64,000 bases of DNA. Source: an uncultured Clostridium sp. (lineage in GTDB: Bacteria; Bacillota; Clostridia; Clostridiales; Clostridiaceae). The position numbers were made by a program, and so were the translations under genes. The stretch is taken from assembly GCA_900540255.1 (NCBI GenBank), contig UQFE01000009.1:21457-85456 (forward strand). The letters are read 5' to 3'. Below the pieces are notes generated by a model. It was given only the letters and a program-made list of their open reading frames with translations, ran no database searches and was not told the DNA's origin. Position 1 is the stretch's first letter, and each line of letters opens with the position of its first letter. Below, one piece after another: positions 9,337-16,530 of this stretch.

Positions 9337-10509
9337 AAACATACTATTGATTTTTTCATATTCTTTAAGATTTTTTTCTTTATTAATTTCAGCATATATT
9401 TTCATAGTAACATTTATATCAGCATGACCAACCCAATCCATTACAGTTTTAATATTAATATCATTGCTTATACAGTTAGTTATAAATATATGTCTTAAGC
9501 TATGGTAATTTATATCTGCTTCTATATCAGCACGTTTTAATGCTGATTTCAATCTTCTATTAGGTTGTTTATTATCTATGTATTCGCCATGCTCTTTACA
9601 AAAGATTAATTTATTATCAAAATATACATCACCATATTTTAATTTATTTTCTTTATTCTTTTTAATAATTCCTTTAAGAATTGGCACAAGCATAGAAGGA
9701 AATGGAACTTCTCTTATACTTGTTTTAGTCTTTGGTATAGTTACTCTATTCTCATATATTCTTTTATTATCTTTAGTTAATTCACCGGTCCATACTAATT
9801 TTACTGATTTATTTATATTGATTAATCTATTATCGAAGTCTATATCCTTTTCTTGTAGTGCCATAGCTTCTCCTAGTCGCATACCACACATTAAGCCTAG
9901 TAATATTATTCCTTCGCATTTATCGCCTTGTAGAGCCTTTATAAGGTCTTGTTGTTCTTTTTCTGTTATATAGTTTATTTTCTCTTCAATAACTTCATGA
10001 GTTTTAGGATATACTATACCAGTTACAGGATTAGATTTAATTTTATTTATTGATACAGCATATTTAAAGCAATTACTTAAAACTTTGTTTAAGTTCTTAA
10101 CTTGATTAATAGTATGATTTTCTAGCAATTTATTAGTTATTTTTTGCAAATATAAAGTATCTATATTAGTTAATTTAGCACTATTTAAGTTTTTAGTAGG
10201 CTTTATGTAGTTTCTATATATTCCTTCAATTCTATCAAATGTAGAAGCCTTTAACTCTTGTTTTTTAATATTCCATAACCATTCATAAAAGAAATTACCT
10301 AAAGTAGAATTATCACTATGAACTGTATTACTTTCCTGGAACGCTTTTAATTTTTCTTTAGCTTCTTTTTGAGTTTTACCGTAAATATCTTTTCTTAATT
10401 GTTTTCCGGTTAAAGGATCATAGCCAGTGGTAATAGTAATACGCCAATACTTTACACCATTTTTAACTATCCACTTAGCAGAACCTTCTCCATTAGTCCT
10501 CTTTGCCAT
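9331..10509 (-). CDS. int: tyrosine recombinase (phage-type integrase)
   Basis: Site-specific recombinase that inserts and, with an excisionase, removes the island at tRNA-Leu. 392 residues in three parts: an N-terminal AP2-like arm-binding domain (about 10-60), a SAM-like core-binding domain (about 68-165) and the catalytic domain. Active-site residues are visible: Arg211 (GMRLGE), Lys262, His336-x-x-Arg339 (HSLRH), His362 (GHAD) and nucleophile Tyr372. Full length and apparently intact. Its gene reads leftward, away from the rest of the island, as is usual next to the att site. Confidence 0.95.
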   Translation of the reverse strand: MAKRTNGEGSAKWIVKNGVKYWRITITTGYDPLTGKQLRKDIYGKTQKEAKEKLKAFQESNTVHSDNSTLGNFFYEWLWNIKKQELKASTFDRIEGIYRNYIKPTKNLNSAKLTNIDTLYLQKITNKLLENHTINQVKNLNKVLSNCFKYAVSINKIKSNPVTGIVYPKTHEVIEEKINYITEKEQQDLIKALQGDKCEGIILLGLMCGMRLGEAMALQEKDIDFDNRLININKSVKLVWTGELTKDNKRIYENRVTIPKTKTSIREVPFPSMLVPILKGIIKKNKENKLKYGDVYFDNKLIFCKEHGEYIDNKQPNRRLKSALKRADIEADINYHSLRHIFITNCISNDINIKTVMDWVGHADINVTMKIYAEINKEKNLKEYEKINSMFK

Positions 10510-10943
10510 TCTGAATACCTCTTTCTATTTATCAATATAATTTATACTTCAAAATTTAAAATGCTTATATAAGCTAATATTATATTAAAATATGACCCGG
10601 CAAAACACCGGCTCAGTTTAAATTAAAATTGGATTTTAGGTAACTAAAAGTAACCTCGAACTTTAAATATAAAGTGGTTTTCTCCACAGGTGGAGAAATT
10701 ATTTTCTTTTCCCAACAACTTGGGAATAATTTTATTTTTACAAATAGCGAATCACGATTTACTCAAAGGTAAGTTATTGTTGAGCGATTTAAGTTAAGTA
10801 GTTACTATTTACGTTTTTAAAGTAACTACTTTTCTTTTTATCCATTCTTTAAAACTTATCACCAAATTAGTTTTGAGTTTAAGCAACTACTTTGTTATCA
10901 TTTTTGAATTTCTTTTGAAAGTAAATATTTAAGAGTATCGTGT
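10510..10943. other. 434-bp non-coding, hairpin-rich segment between int and repressor
   Basis: No ORF of note. Inverted repeats in order: CCGG/CCGG (10597-10611), TTTCTCCAC/GTGGAGAAA (10679-10698), TTCCCAA/TTGGGAA (10709-10726) and AAGTAGTTACT/AGTAACTACTT (10796-10831). The last is copy A of a dyad repeat family found elsewhere in the island. It could hold a replication or regulatory locus or an RNA; nothing decides which. Confidence 0.45.
10798..10829. repeat. dyad repeat copy A, GTAGTTAC-N16-GTAACTAC
   Basis: Arms start at 10798 and 10822, 24 bases apart, the same spacing as in four further copies near 15.6-16.5 kb. Arms extend to 11 bp of perfect complementarity here and are followed by a T-rich tract on the plus strand. 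Confidence 0.6.
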
Positions 10944-11495
10944 TTATTTACAGGTATCAGTTTTGTTATTTTCATATAATTTATCAAGTAATATATTAAT
11001 TTGTTTTTTGTGAATTTCGTAATTATGTTTTTCTGTATTAATATCTATATCTAACAAATTTGAATTATCAGTATTTGTTTTAAGTATCTTTATTTGCCAT
11101 ATTTGTCTGTATAAATCATGAATAATAGTTAATGTCTCGATATCTTTATTACGTACAAAGTTGTTAATTGTTAAATACATAGTATCTACTATATTTCTTG
11201 TTAATTTTGCGAAATCTTTATCAGTGTTATCAGTTAGTTGTATAAGGTCTACAATATCATTTTGCATAATTTGACTATCGAATCTTTTAAAGTTAGAGTA
11301 CCCTAGAATATAATCTATTTGAACATTTAAGGCAGTAGCTAATTTTTCGATGGTATCAATTTTAGGAATTCTTTCTCCTCTCTCATACTTATTTAGTGCA
11401 GATAAAGAAACGTTGCTTTTAGTGGCTAATTGTTGTTGAGTGAATTTTTTTTCAATTCTTAATTTTCTTATATTATTTCCAATATTATTATCCAT
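10944..11495 (-). CDS. XRE-family lysogeny-type repressor
   Basis: 183-residue protein with an N-terminal Cro/C1-type helix-turn-helix (about residues 7-62: IRKLRIEKKFTQQQLATKSNVS...LNKYERGERIP) and a C-terminal helical domain of unknown type, with no LexA-like Ser/Lys protease signature. It likely represses the rightward operon by binding the repeated operator in the divergent promoter region. If so, release from repression would need an anti-repressor rather than RecA-driven self-cleavage. AAGGAGG ribosome binding site upstream. Confidence 0.85.
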   Translation of the reverse strand: MDNNIGNNIRKLRIEKKFTQQQLATKSNVSLSALNKYERGERIPKIDTIEKLATALNVQIDYILGYSNFKRFDSQIMQNDIVDLIQLTDNTDKDFAKLTRNIVDTMYLTINNFVRNKDIETLTIIHDLYRQIWQIKILKTNTDNSNLLDIDINTEKHNYEIHKKQINILLDKLYENNKTDTCK

Positions 11496-11517
11496 AGTTT
11501 AGTCCTCCTTATTTTCT

Positions 11518-11523
11518 ATTATA
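11518..11523 (-). promoter_or_regulatory. -10 box of the repressor promoter (probable)
   Basis: TATAAT on the minus strand, about 25 bases before the repressor start. No clear -35 at the right distance, so it may depend on activation or be weak. Confidence 0.35.
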
Positions 11524-11543
11524 ATCACAAAAATATAAAAAGT

Positions 11544-11611
11544 ACACACATTTGTGCTTGACACGCACATTTGTGTGTAGTAATATAAAACCAACAAGCA
11601 CAAATGTGTGT
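11544..11611 (+). promoter_or_regulatory. divergent control region: Cro promoter with three 14-bp operators
   Basis: Promoter TTGACA (11558-11563), 17-bp spacer, TAATAT (11581-11586). Three operator copies: 11544-11557 (ACACACATTTGTGC), 11565-11578 (GCACATTTGTGTGT) and 11598-11611 (GCACAAATGTGTGT). The first is the exact reverse complement of the third; the middle one lies in the -35/-10 spacer. Binding there would block the rightward promoter. Confidence 0.75.
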
Positions 11612-11628
11612 AAAAAGGTGGTGAACTA

Positions 11629-11829
11629 ATGGGATTAAAATTAAAACTAAAAAGAATAGAAAAAGGTTTTAAGCAATGTGAGTTAGCAGAAAAAATTGGA
11701 GTTTCAAGATACTCATTATCAGCCTTAGAGAGAGGAAAAGTAAAGAATCCTAATTTAGAAGTGATTAAAAAAATATCTGAAATACTTGAAACTCCAGTAC
11801 AAGAGTTATTCTTTAATGATAATGAATAA
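11629..11829 (+). CDS. Cro-like XRE-family regulator
   Basis: 66 residues consisting almost entirely of one helix-turn-helix domain (QCELAEKIGVSRYSLSALERGK), divergent from the repressor and first in the rightward operon. By position and size it is the Cro counterpart that would compete for the shared operators. AAAGGTGG ribosome binding site before ATG 11629. Confidence 0.82.
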   Translation: MGLKLKLKRIEKGFKQCELAEKIGVSRYSLSALERGKVKNPNLEVIKKISEILETPVQELFFNDNE

Positions 11830-11855
11830 AAGTAGTATCTGTTAAGTCGATACCT

Positions 11856-12046
11856 AAAATCGGCATAAACGATTTTGACAATTTAAATTTGAATTGTCAG
11901 ATAAGAATTATATGCATATCTAAAAATTTTCGCTATAAGTTGCGAAAATAAATCATATCAAAAAGACACTACAGAGTAAGACATAAGTAAAGTGCAATAC
12001 TTTATAAAAATAGGACAAGCTCCACTATAAAATCATACTACAGTGG
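11856..12046 (+). other. untranslated segment with a chain of hairpins
   Basis: Between cro and the excisionase-like gene: AAAATCG/CGATTTT (11856-11876), TGACAATT/AATTGTCA (11876-11899), AGATA/ATCT near 11900-11920, ATTTTCGC/GCGAAAAT (11926-11949) and CCACT/AGTGG (12022-12046). A run of folded RNA of about 190 nt would be made in the early transcript. No coding potential seen. Confidence 0.45.
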
Positions 12047-12098
12047 TTCTAAGTAGATGTATTGGAAAAGGTTAATATTAAATTATGGAGGGGATAAC

Positions 12099-12332
12099 AT
12101 GGAACAATTACAAGAGCAAAATAAAAAGATACAAGAATATAGAAGAAAAGTTTTAGAAAAAACTTGTACACCAAGAGAGCTTGCAGAAGCATGGGGAATT
12201 TCATATACAAAGGTTTTAAGATTAGCAAGGATAGAAGGAGCTCCAGTATTAAGATTTGGTAGAGATATTCGATTTGTACTATCAAAGTTAGATGATTTTT
12301 TAGAAGAACATATAGGAGAAAATTTGTTATAG
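12099..12332 (+). CDS. excisionase-like helix-turn-helix protein
   Basis: 77-residue MerR/excisionase-type winged-helix DNA-binding protein. The core TPRELAEAWGISYTKVLRLARIEGAPVLRFGRDIRF is the recognisable DNA-binding unit of Xis/helix-turn-helix_17 proteins. ATG 12099 follows TGGAGGGG. By location it may direct integrase toward excision or control replication genes; both are inferences. Confidence 0.75.
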   Translation: MEQLQEQNKKIQEYRRKVLEKTCTPRELAEAWGISYTKVLRLARIEGAPVLRFGRDIRFVLSKLDDFLEEHIGENLL

Positions 12333-12347
12333 AAAGGTAGTAAAGGT

Positions 12348-12449
12348 ATGAGTATTAAGATATTAAGTTTATATATAGAAAATTGTAAGAGTATGGACAA
12401 AGAACCTTCGTGGGAAGGATTAAGGCTATTTAATAAGGTGTTTAAGTAG
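12348..12449 (+). CDS. 33-residue ORF, unknown
   Basis: ATG 12348 behind GAAAGGTAG, ending just before the replication initiator. Encodes a basic 33-residue peptide containing SMDKEPSWEGLRLF. Its coupling with the neighbour makes it likely to be translated; family unknown. Confidence 0.45.
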   Translation: MSIKILSLYIENCKSMDKEPSWEGLRLFNKVFK

Positions 12450-12458
12450 GTGGTAAAC

Positions 12459-13268
12459 TTGAATACTCCTTATCATAAAATAGATTCAAGAATACTTGAA
12501 TATGACATAGACAGTGTAGAGTTTAAGTTTGGTATGTGGATAACCAAAAAAGAATTTGGACAAAGATTAAATCAAAATAAACCATTACCTAAAGGACAGT
12601 TTTTTATGAGTGTTAGAGTTGTTGCTAAAGATATAGAAATCACTGAAATGATTGCTAGAAGATTAATAAAACAATTTATAAAGCTAGATATTATAAGGCT
12701 TGTATCAAGTTCTAAGAATCCAAAACAAGGGTCAATTTATGAGTATTTAGTGCAGATTGAAAACAACACAGTAGAAAACATAGTAATAACACAGTATGAA
12801 CACAGTAAAAGTGAGGAAACAAAAGGCTTTGACTATGATAAACAACATAGTAACAACACATATGATAACACAGTAGATAACACATCTAAAAAGAAAAATA
12901 AAAGAAAAGAAAATATATATAATATTATTTTTGATTTTTGGATTAGTAAAAATATTAAAAAGCATAGAAACCTAACTAAAGAAATGAAACAGGCTATAGA
13001 TAAAGCAATAAAGGATTATTCTGAAAATGAAATATTAGAAGCTATTAATAATTATAGCGTTATGTATAATGATTCAGCGTATCAATGGTGTAATTATCAA
13101 TGGGGGTTAAATGAATTTTTAGTTAGAAATGATAAAGATGGAATAAGACAAATAGGTATGTTTTTAAATGAGGGTAGTAAGTATTTGAATTATTTATCCT
13201 GGAAATCAAAGAATAAATCAAATAATGATACAAGCATAGATTTTGATGATGAAAGATATATTATTTAA
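12459..13268 (+). CDS. phage-type replication initiator / replisome organizer
   Basis: About 269 residues. N-terminal winged-helix-like domain with the pattern seen in phage replisome organizers (KKEFGQRLNQN...KGQFFMSVRVVAKDIEITEMIARRLIKQF), a polar Asn/Thr linker (about 120-155) and a C-terminal domain with YQWCNYQWGLNEFL typical of phage initiators that recruit helicase. TTG 12459 has AGGTGG five bases upstream; GTG 12450 is an alternative. The linker-coding DNA has five runs of AAC-ACA (about 12763-12880), which could be origin iterons inside the gene. Directly followed by the helicase gene. Confidence 0.7.
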   Translation: MNTPYHKIDSRILEYDIDSVEFKFGMWITKKEFGQRLNQNKPLPKGQFFMSVRVVAKDIEITEMIARRLIKQFIKLDIIRLVSSSKNPKQGSIYEYLVQIENNTVENIVITQYEHSKSEETKGFDYDKQHSNNTYDNTVDNTSKKKNKRKENIYNIIFDFWISKNIKKHRNLTKEMKQAIDKAIKDYSENEILEAINNYSVMYNDSAYQWCNYQWGLNEFLVRNDKDGIRQIGMFLNEGSKYLNYLSWKSKNKSNNDTSIDFDDERYII

Positions 13269-13286
13269 AAAAATGAGGTGTAAGAA

Positions 13287-14618
13287 ATGGTAAGACAAGA
13301 ATTAATAACATTAGAGCAAGAGGTTTTAGGTGGTCCTATAATAGATAACTCTTTATATCATCACTTAAAAGAGAATGTTAAAGAAAGGATGTTTGTGGTT
13401 CCAGAGCATAAAGAAATATTTAAATTGGTAAGTGGAATGTTTGAAAAAGGGATGGAAGTAAGTGTAACAGATATATTGGTATATGCTGATAAAAATACAG
13501 CTCAAATGGGAGGAACAAGCTATATAGCTGAAATAGTAAGTAGTACTGTTAATAATAGAGCATATCCTCAAAAAATTAAATTTCTTGTAGATGAATATAG
13601 AAAAAGAATGATAAAAGAATCATATACAAGAGTGATAAACTCTAATACAGTTGACGAAATGATAGATATTACGAAAAAAACATTAGAAAATGTATATAAA
13701 TGTGAAATGCCTAAAGATCTTGATACTGAATCGATATATAACAATTATTTGATTGAAATAGAAAACTATAATAAATCACAAGGATTCAAAAGTAATTTTT
13801 ATAGTTTAGATGAAATAGTAGGTAAATTTCAAAGGGGAAGACTTATAACAGTATTTGCAAGAAGTGGAGTAGGTAAAAGTACATTTGCGATACAAACTGC
13901 TTCAAATATGGTTATACAAGGTAATAGAGTTGTTTATGGAAGTGGAGAAATGTCTGTAAAGGAAGTCTTAGACAAAATATCTTCTAGTAAGTTAAATATA
14001 AAGCATTCTAAATTTACGGGAAATACATTGACTAGAGAAGAAAAAGATAAGGTAAATAGTTTAATGGTTAAGTTAATGGAAAATAGATTTTATATAACCA
14101 ATGAAACTGATATAAATAAGTTTTTAAATGAAGTTAGATTGTACAAGTTAAAAAATGGCTTAGATGTACTATTTGTTGATTATGTAAACAAGTATGTAAC
14201 TGGTATAAGTGGAATTACATTAACTGAAAAAATAGGACAAGTTACAAGTATTTTAAAAGAGTTTGCATTAAAAGAAAAAGTATGTGTAGTGTTATTAGCA
14301 CAAGCAAATAGAAAGTCAGATGGCAATTTAAATTTAGAGTATTACGAGAAATTGGAAGTTAATGATATACAAGATAGTGCGAGAATAGAGCAAGATAGCG
14401 ATCAAGTAATTGCATTGTATAGAAATATAAAATTAGATAATCCACAAATAAGAGAAAATTTAAATAAAGAAGGAAAATTAGATTACAACTCTAAAAAAGC
14501 TGAAAAAAATCCAAATTGTATAAACTTAACTGTATTAAAAAATAGACATGGGAAAAAAGGAACAATAGCTTTAAATTGGGACGGAGATTATTCAAGAATA
14601 AGTAACTTCATGAGATAA
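13287..14618 (+). CDS. DnaB-family replicative helicase
   Basis: 443-residue hexameric 5'-3' helicase. The N-terminal DnaB domain (1-105) is followed by a RecA-type motor with Walker A ARSGVGKST (191-199) and a Walker B LDVLFVDYV near residue 300, then LLAQANRKSD and QDSARIEQDSDQVIALYR, the conserved DnaB sensor/arginine-finger region. Together with the initiator it gives the island its own fork-loading capacity. GAGGTG ribosome binding site; 18 bases after the initiator stop. Confidence 0.92.
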   Translation: MVRQELITLEQEVLGGPIIDNSLYHHLKENVKERMFVVPEHKEIFKLVSGMFEKGMEVSVTDILVYADKNTAQMGGTSYIAEIVSSTVNNRAYPQKIKFLVDEYRKRMIKESYTRVINSNTVDEMIDITKKTLENVYKCEMPKDLDTESIYNNYLIEIENYNKSQGFKSNFYSLDEIVGKFQRGRLITVFARSGVGKSTFAIQTASNMVIQGNRVVYGSGEMSVKEVLDKISSSKLNIKHSKFTGNTLTREEKDKVNSLMVKLMENRFYITNETDINKFLNEVRLYKLKNGLDVLFVDYVNKYVTGISGITLTEKIGQVTSILKEFALKEKVCVVLLAQANRKSDGNLNLEYYEKLEVNDIQDSARIEQDSDQVIALYRNIKLDNPQIRENLNKEGKLDYNSKKAEKNPNCINLTVLKNRHGKKGTIALNWDGDYSRISNFMR

Positions 14619-14634
14619 AGAGGTAATATTTATT

Positions 14635-14847
14635 ATGACACTAGAGGAGATAGAACAATTAGAGGTAGAATTGAATAAAGCAAAAACAGAAACCTTATTA
14701 AATGCTATTGATATATATAGAAATGAGAAAGGTATGGAAGAATTAAAAAAAGATGTCATGAAGGGGATTATAGAAGTATTTAACAATAGTTTTAGAATGT
14801 TAGAGATGTTAAAAAAGGAATGTAAAGAGAATGGAGAAGAGCAATAG
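14635..14847 (+). CDS. small helical protein, unknown
   Basis: 70 residues, Glu/Lys-rich, predicted to be one or two long helices with no membrane segment. AGAGGTAAT lies ahead of ATG 14635. It overlaps the next small ORF by 17 bases, a typical phage-like arrangement. Not recognised. Confidence 0.6.
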   Translation: MTLEEIEQLEVELNKAKTETLLNAIDIYRNEKGMEELKKDVMKGIIEVFNNSFRMLEMLKKECKENGEEQ

Positions 14848-14980
14848 CGAAGAGTTAGAAAATAAAGTTTTAGAGATAGGCGAAAAGTATAAAAATGCAG
14901 ACAAGCCTACCAAAATAGAAGTCGGAAAGATAATGTTAGGTAAAAGAAGAAAATTTAAAAAGAAAAAAGCTTATAGATAA
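14831..14980 (+). CDS. 49-residue basic protein, unknown
   Basis: Begins MEKSNSEELENKV and ends in a strongly basic tail (GKRRKFKKKKAYR), which suggests nucleic acid binding. ATG 14831 lies within the previous gene behind GTAAAGAGA. Its last codons lie within the first of two consecutive RNA hairpins. Confidence 0.5.
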   Translation: MEKSNSEELENKVLEIGEKYKNADKPTKIEVGKIMLGKRRKFKKKKAYR

Positions 14981-15058
14981 TACCAATATCTATAAGCAAG
15001 GAGATATCCATAGGATAACACTGTAATTTAGCAATTATAGTATATCCTATATGCTCCT
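14969..15058 (+). other. two tandem long hairpins (candidate structured RNA)
   Basis: Hairpin 1: GCTTATAGATA (14969-14979) with TATCTATAAGC (14987-14997), perfect 11 bp, 7-nt loop. Hairpin 2: AGGAG/CTCCT (14999-15003 and 15054-15058), ATAGGATA/TATCCTAT (15010-15017 and 15043-15050) and ACTGTAATT/AATTATAGT (15020-15028 and 15033-15041) with a TAGC tetraloop. No T tract follows, so this is not a plain terminator. Confidence 0.55.
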
Positions 15059-15092
15059 AAATAATCAAGAGTAAAATAAAGGAGATAAGGAA

Positions 15093-15410
15093 ATGGATTA
15101 TAAAAAAATGAAAAATATAGTAGATGGAATAGTAAAAAATGAGTTTAGACATATACAAGAAACTTTAGAAAAAGAATTTACAGATACAAATTTAGATTAT
15201 AGACAAAATAGATCAGCAACAGAGGGAATATATAAAGCTTTAGAAAAAGACACAACAGAAGATCAACAAAGGTTGATTGGAGAGTTAGAGGATTCTATTT
15301 CAAATGAATGGATAGAGTTATGCAGATTCTACTTCAGAGAAGGATTAAGAGCAGGATTAGAAGACTTGAAGTTTTTAAATGAAATAAACAATATAGGAGC
15401 TATTATTTAG
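15093..15410 (+). CDS. 105-residue phage-like protein, unknown
   Basis: Soluble, acidic, mainly helical; contains SISNEWIELCRFYFREGLRAG. AAAGGAGATAAGG gives a strong ribosome binding site before ATG 15093. I recognise the style of a clostridial phage early-region protein but no named family. Confidence 0.6.
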   Translation: MDYKKMKNIVDGIVKNEFRHIQETLEKEFTDTNLDYRQNRSATEGIYKALEKDTTEDQQRLIGELEDSISNEWIELCRFYFREGLRAGLEDLKFLNEINNIGAII

Positions 15411-15431
15411 TTAGAAGAGAGAAGAGTACAT

Positions 15432-15575
15432 ATGGCAAAGATACAGATTAAATATGAGAATGAAATAGAAAAGATTAAAATATTAGAAGTTTTATCTAAA
15501 GGAATTAAGATAAATAAAATTAGTAAACCAAGTAAAACGGGTAGATATTATAGGGTTTATGTAGATATAGAGTAG
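15432..15575 (+). CDS. 47-residue phage-like protein, unknown
   Basis: Lys/Ile-rich small protein beginning MAKIQIKYENEIEK and ending RVYVDIE. GAAGAGAGAAGAG precedes ATG 15432. Its stop codon lies inside dyad repeat copy B. Confidence 0.55.
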   Translation: MAKIQIKYENEIEKIKILEVLSKGIKINKISKPSKTGRYYRVYVDIE

Positions 15576-15603
15576 TTACCACATTAAATATTAAAGTAAC
15601 CAC
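15572..15603. repeat. dyad repeat copy B
   Basis: GTAGTTAC at 15572 and GTAACCAC at 15596, spacing 24. Overlaps the stop of the 47-residue ORF and ends just before the ribosome binding site of the J-domain gene. Confidence 0.65.
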
Positions 15604-15620
15604 AAAGAAGGTGATATAAG

Positions 15621-16424
15621 ATGTATTGTGTAATACAAGAGGTGGAATTAAAGAAAAGTGATTCTCATGGGGAATATAAAGAATTAGAAGTATATAAAAA
15701 TGAGTGGATTATGGCTGGAAGAGAGGTTAAATTCTATTCATATAGATTTACTGGTGAAAGATTTGAAAGACCTATAAAGAAAGCATATAAAATAAGTATA
15801 CATAAGAGTTATAGGGAAAAGGGAAAAGTTAAAAAGAAACAATGGAGCATATGCACCATGGATTATTATTGGATAGCAACTAATGGAGCTGGAATATATG
15901 ATTTTTGTAATGTAAGTAATAAAGCTGAAATAATAGGTATAACAGAAGAAGAGCTATGCGATATTATATATAAAAAATTAGATAAATTAGAATATAAAAT
16001 AAAAAGTGAGTACCAGGAGAGTAAAGAATATAAAACTCATAAAAAACATCAAGAGATAATTAATAAATACAATGTAGATAAAAAAGAGTTTGAAAAGAAG
16101 TATGGAAAAGATAGTTATGATAAGTGCTATGATGTATTTGGAGAGTTAAGAGAGCCAGAATTACTAGAGTTAATAAAAAGGCAATATGAAGCATATAAAC
16201 AAAGGGAATATAGTTACTATAAAAATTCCAGTGGTAACTACAATAGTAATAATTCATACAGTAGTTATCATAACAAAAAACAAAGTAACTACAATGAAGA
16301 AGATAAAGATAAGTATAAGAAAATATATAAAACATTAGCAAAGGCATATCACCCCGATATAGTGAAAGATGATGGGGAGATGATGAAGTTAGTCAATCAA
16401 TTAAAAGATGAATGGGGTATATAG
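15621..16424 (+). CDS. protein with C-terminal J-domain-like segment
   Basis: 267 residues. The first 165 residues are an unrecognised domain (Tyr- and Lys-rich, with KAYKISIHKSYREKGKVKKKQWS); then a low-complexity Ser/Asn/Tyr linker (about 195-230); then a short J-domain-like end containing IYKTLAKAYHPDIVKDD, where HPD is the DnaK-stimulating motif. A J-domain at the C terminus rather than the N terminus is unusual. It may recruit host DnaK to remodel a replication complex, as phage lambda does with host chaperones; that is inference. The linker DNA holds two copies of the dyad repeat, and the gene is flanked by two more. AAGAAGGTG ribosome binding site. Confidence 0.65.
   Translation: MYCVIQEVELKKSDSHGEYKELEVYKNEWIMAGREVKFYSYRFTGERFERPIKKAYKISIHKSYREKGKVKKKQWSICTMDYYWIATNGAGIYDFCNVSNKAEIIGITEEELCDIIYKKLDKLEYKIKSEYQESKEYKTHKKHQEIINKYNVDKKEFEKKYGKDSYDKCYDVFGELREPELLELIKRQYEAYKQREYSYYKNSSGNYNSNNSYSSYHNKKQSNYNEEDKDKYKKIYKTLAKAYHPDIVKDDGEMMKLVNQLKDEWGI
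16210..16241. repeat. dyad repeat copy D, inside the J-domain gene
   Basis: ATAGTTAC at 16210 and GTAACTAC at 16234, spacing 24. Encodes part of the Ser/Tyr/Asn linker. Confidence 0.55.
16261..16292. repeat. dyad repeat copy E, inside the J-domain gene
   Basis: GTAGTTAT at 16261 and GTAACTAC at 16285, spacing 24, 51 bases after copy D. GTAACTACAAT is identical in D and E. Confidence 0.55.
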
Positions 16425-16455
16425 TAGTTACTAAATAAAATTATATAGTAACCAC
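16424..16455. repeat. dyad repeat copy C
   Basis: GTAGTTAC at 16424 and GTAACCAC at 16448, spacing 24. Begins at the stop codon of the J-domain gene. Confidence 0.65.
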
Positions 16456-16530
16456 GGTTAAAGTGTTGATATGAGGGCCTTTTTAAGATATCATAAATAT
16501 AAAGATAAAAATAAATAAAAAGATAGTACC

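Noticed and set aside
12049..12400. Minus-strand ORFs opposite the excisionase-like gene and similar antisense ORFs elsewhere
   Set aside because: They lack ribosome binding sites, are rich in Leu/Phe/Ile as expected from the complement of AT-rich genes, and oppose well-supported genes.
14999..15058. Long hairpin as an integron attC-like site or insertion sequence end
   Set aside because: No integron integrase, transposase, target duplication or second copy nearby.
16466..16495. TGATAT/ATATCA pairing around GAGGGCCTTTTT as a terminator of the J-domain gene
   Set aside because: Only six weak pairs with a long loop and no T tract after the 3' arm; the structure at 16531-16640 is a better stop.
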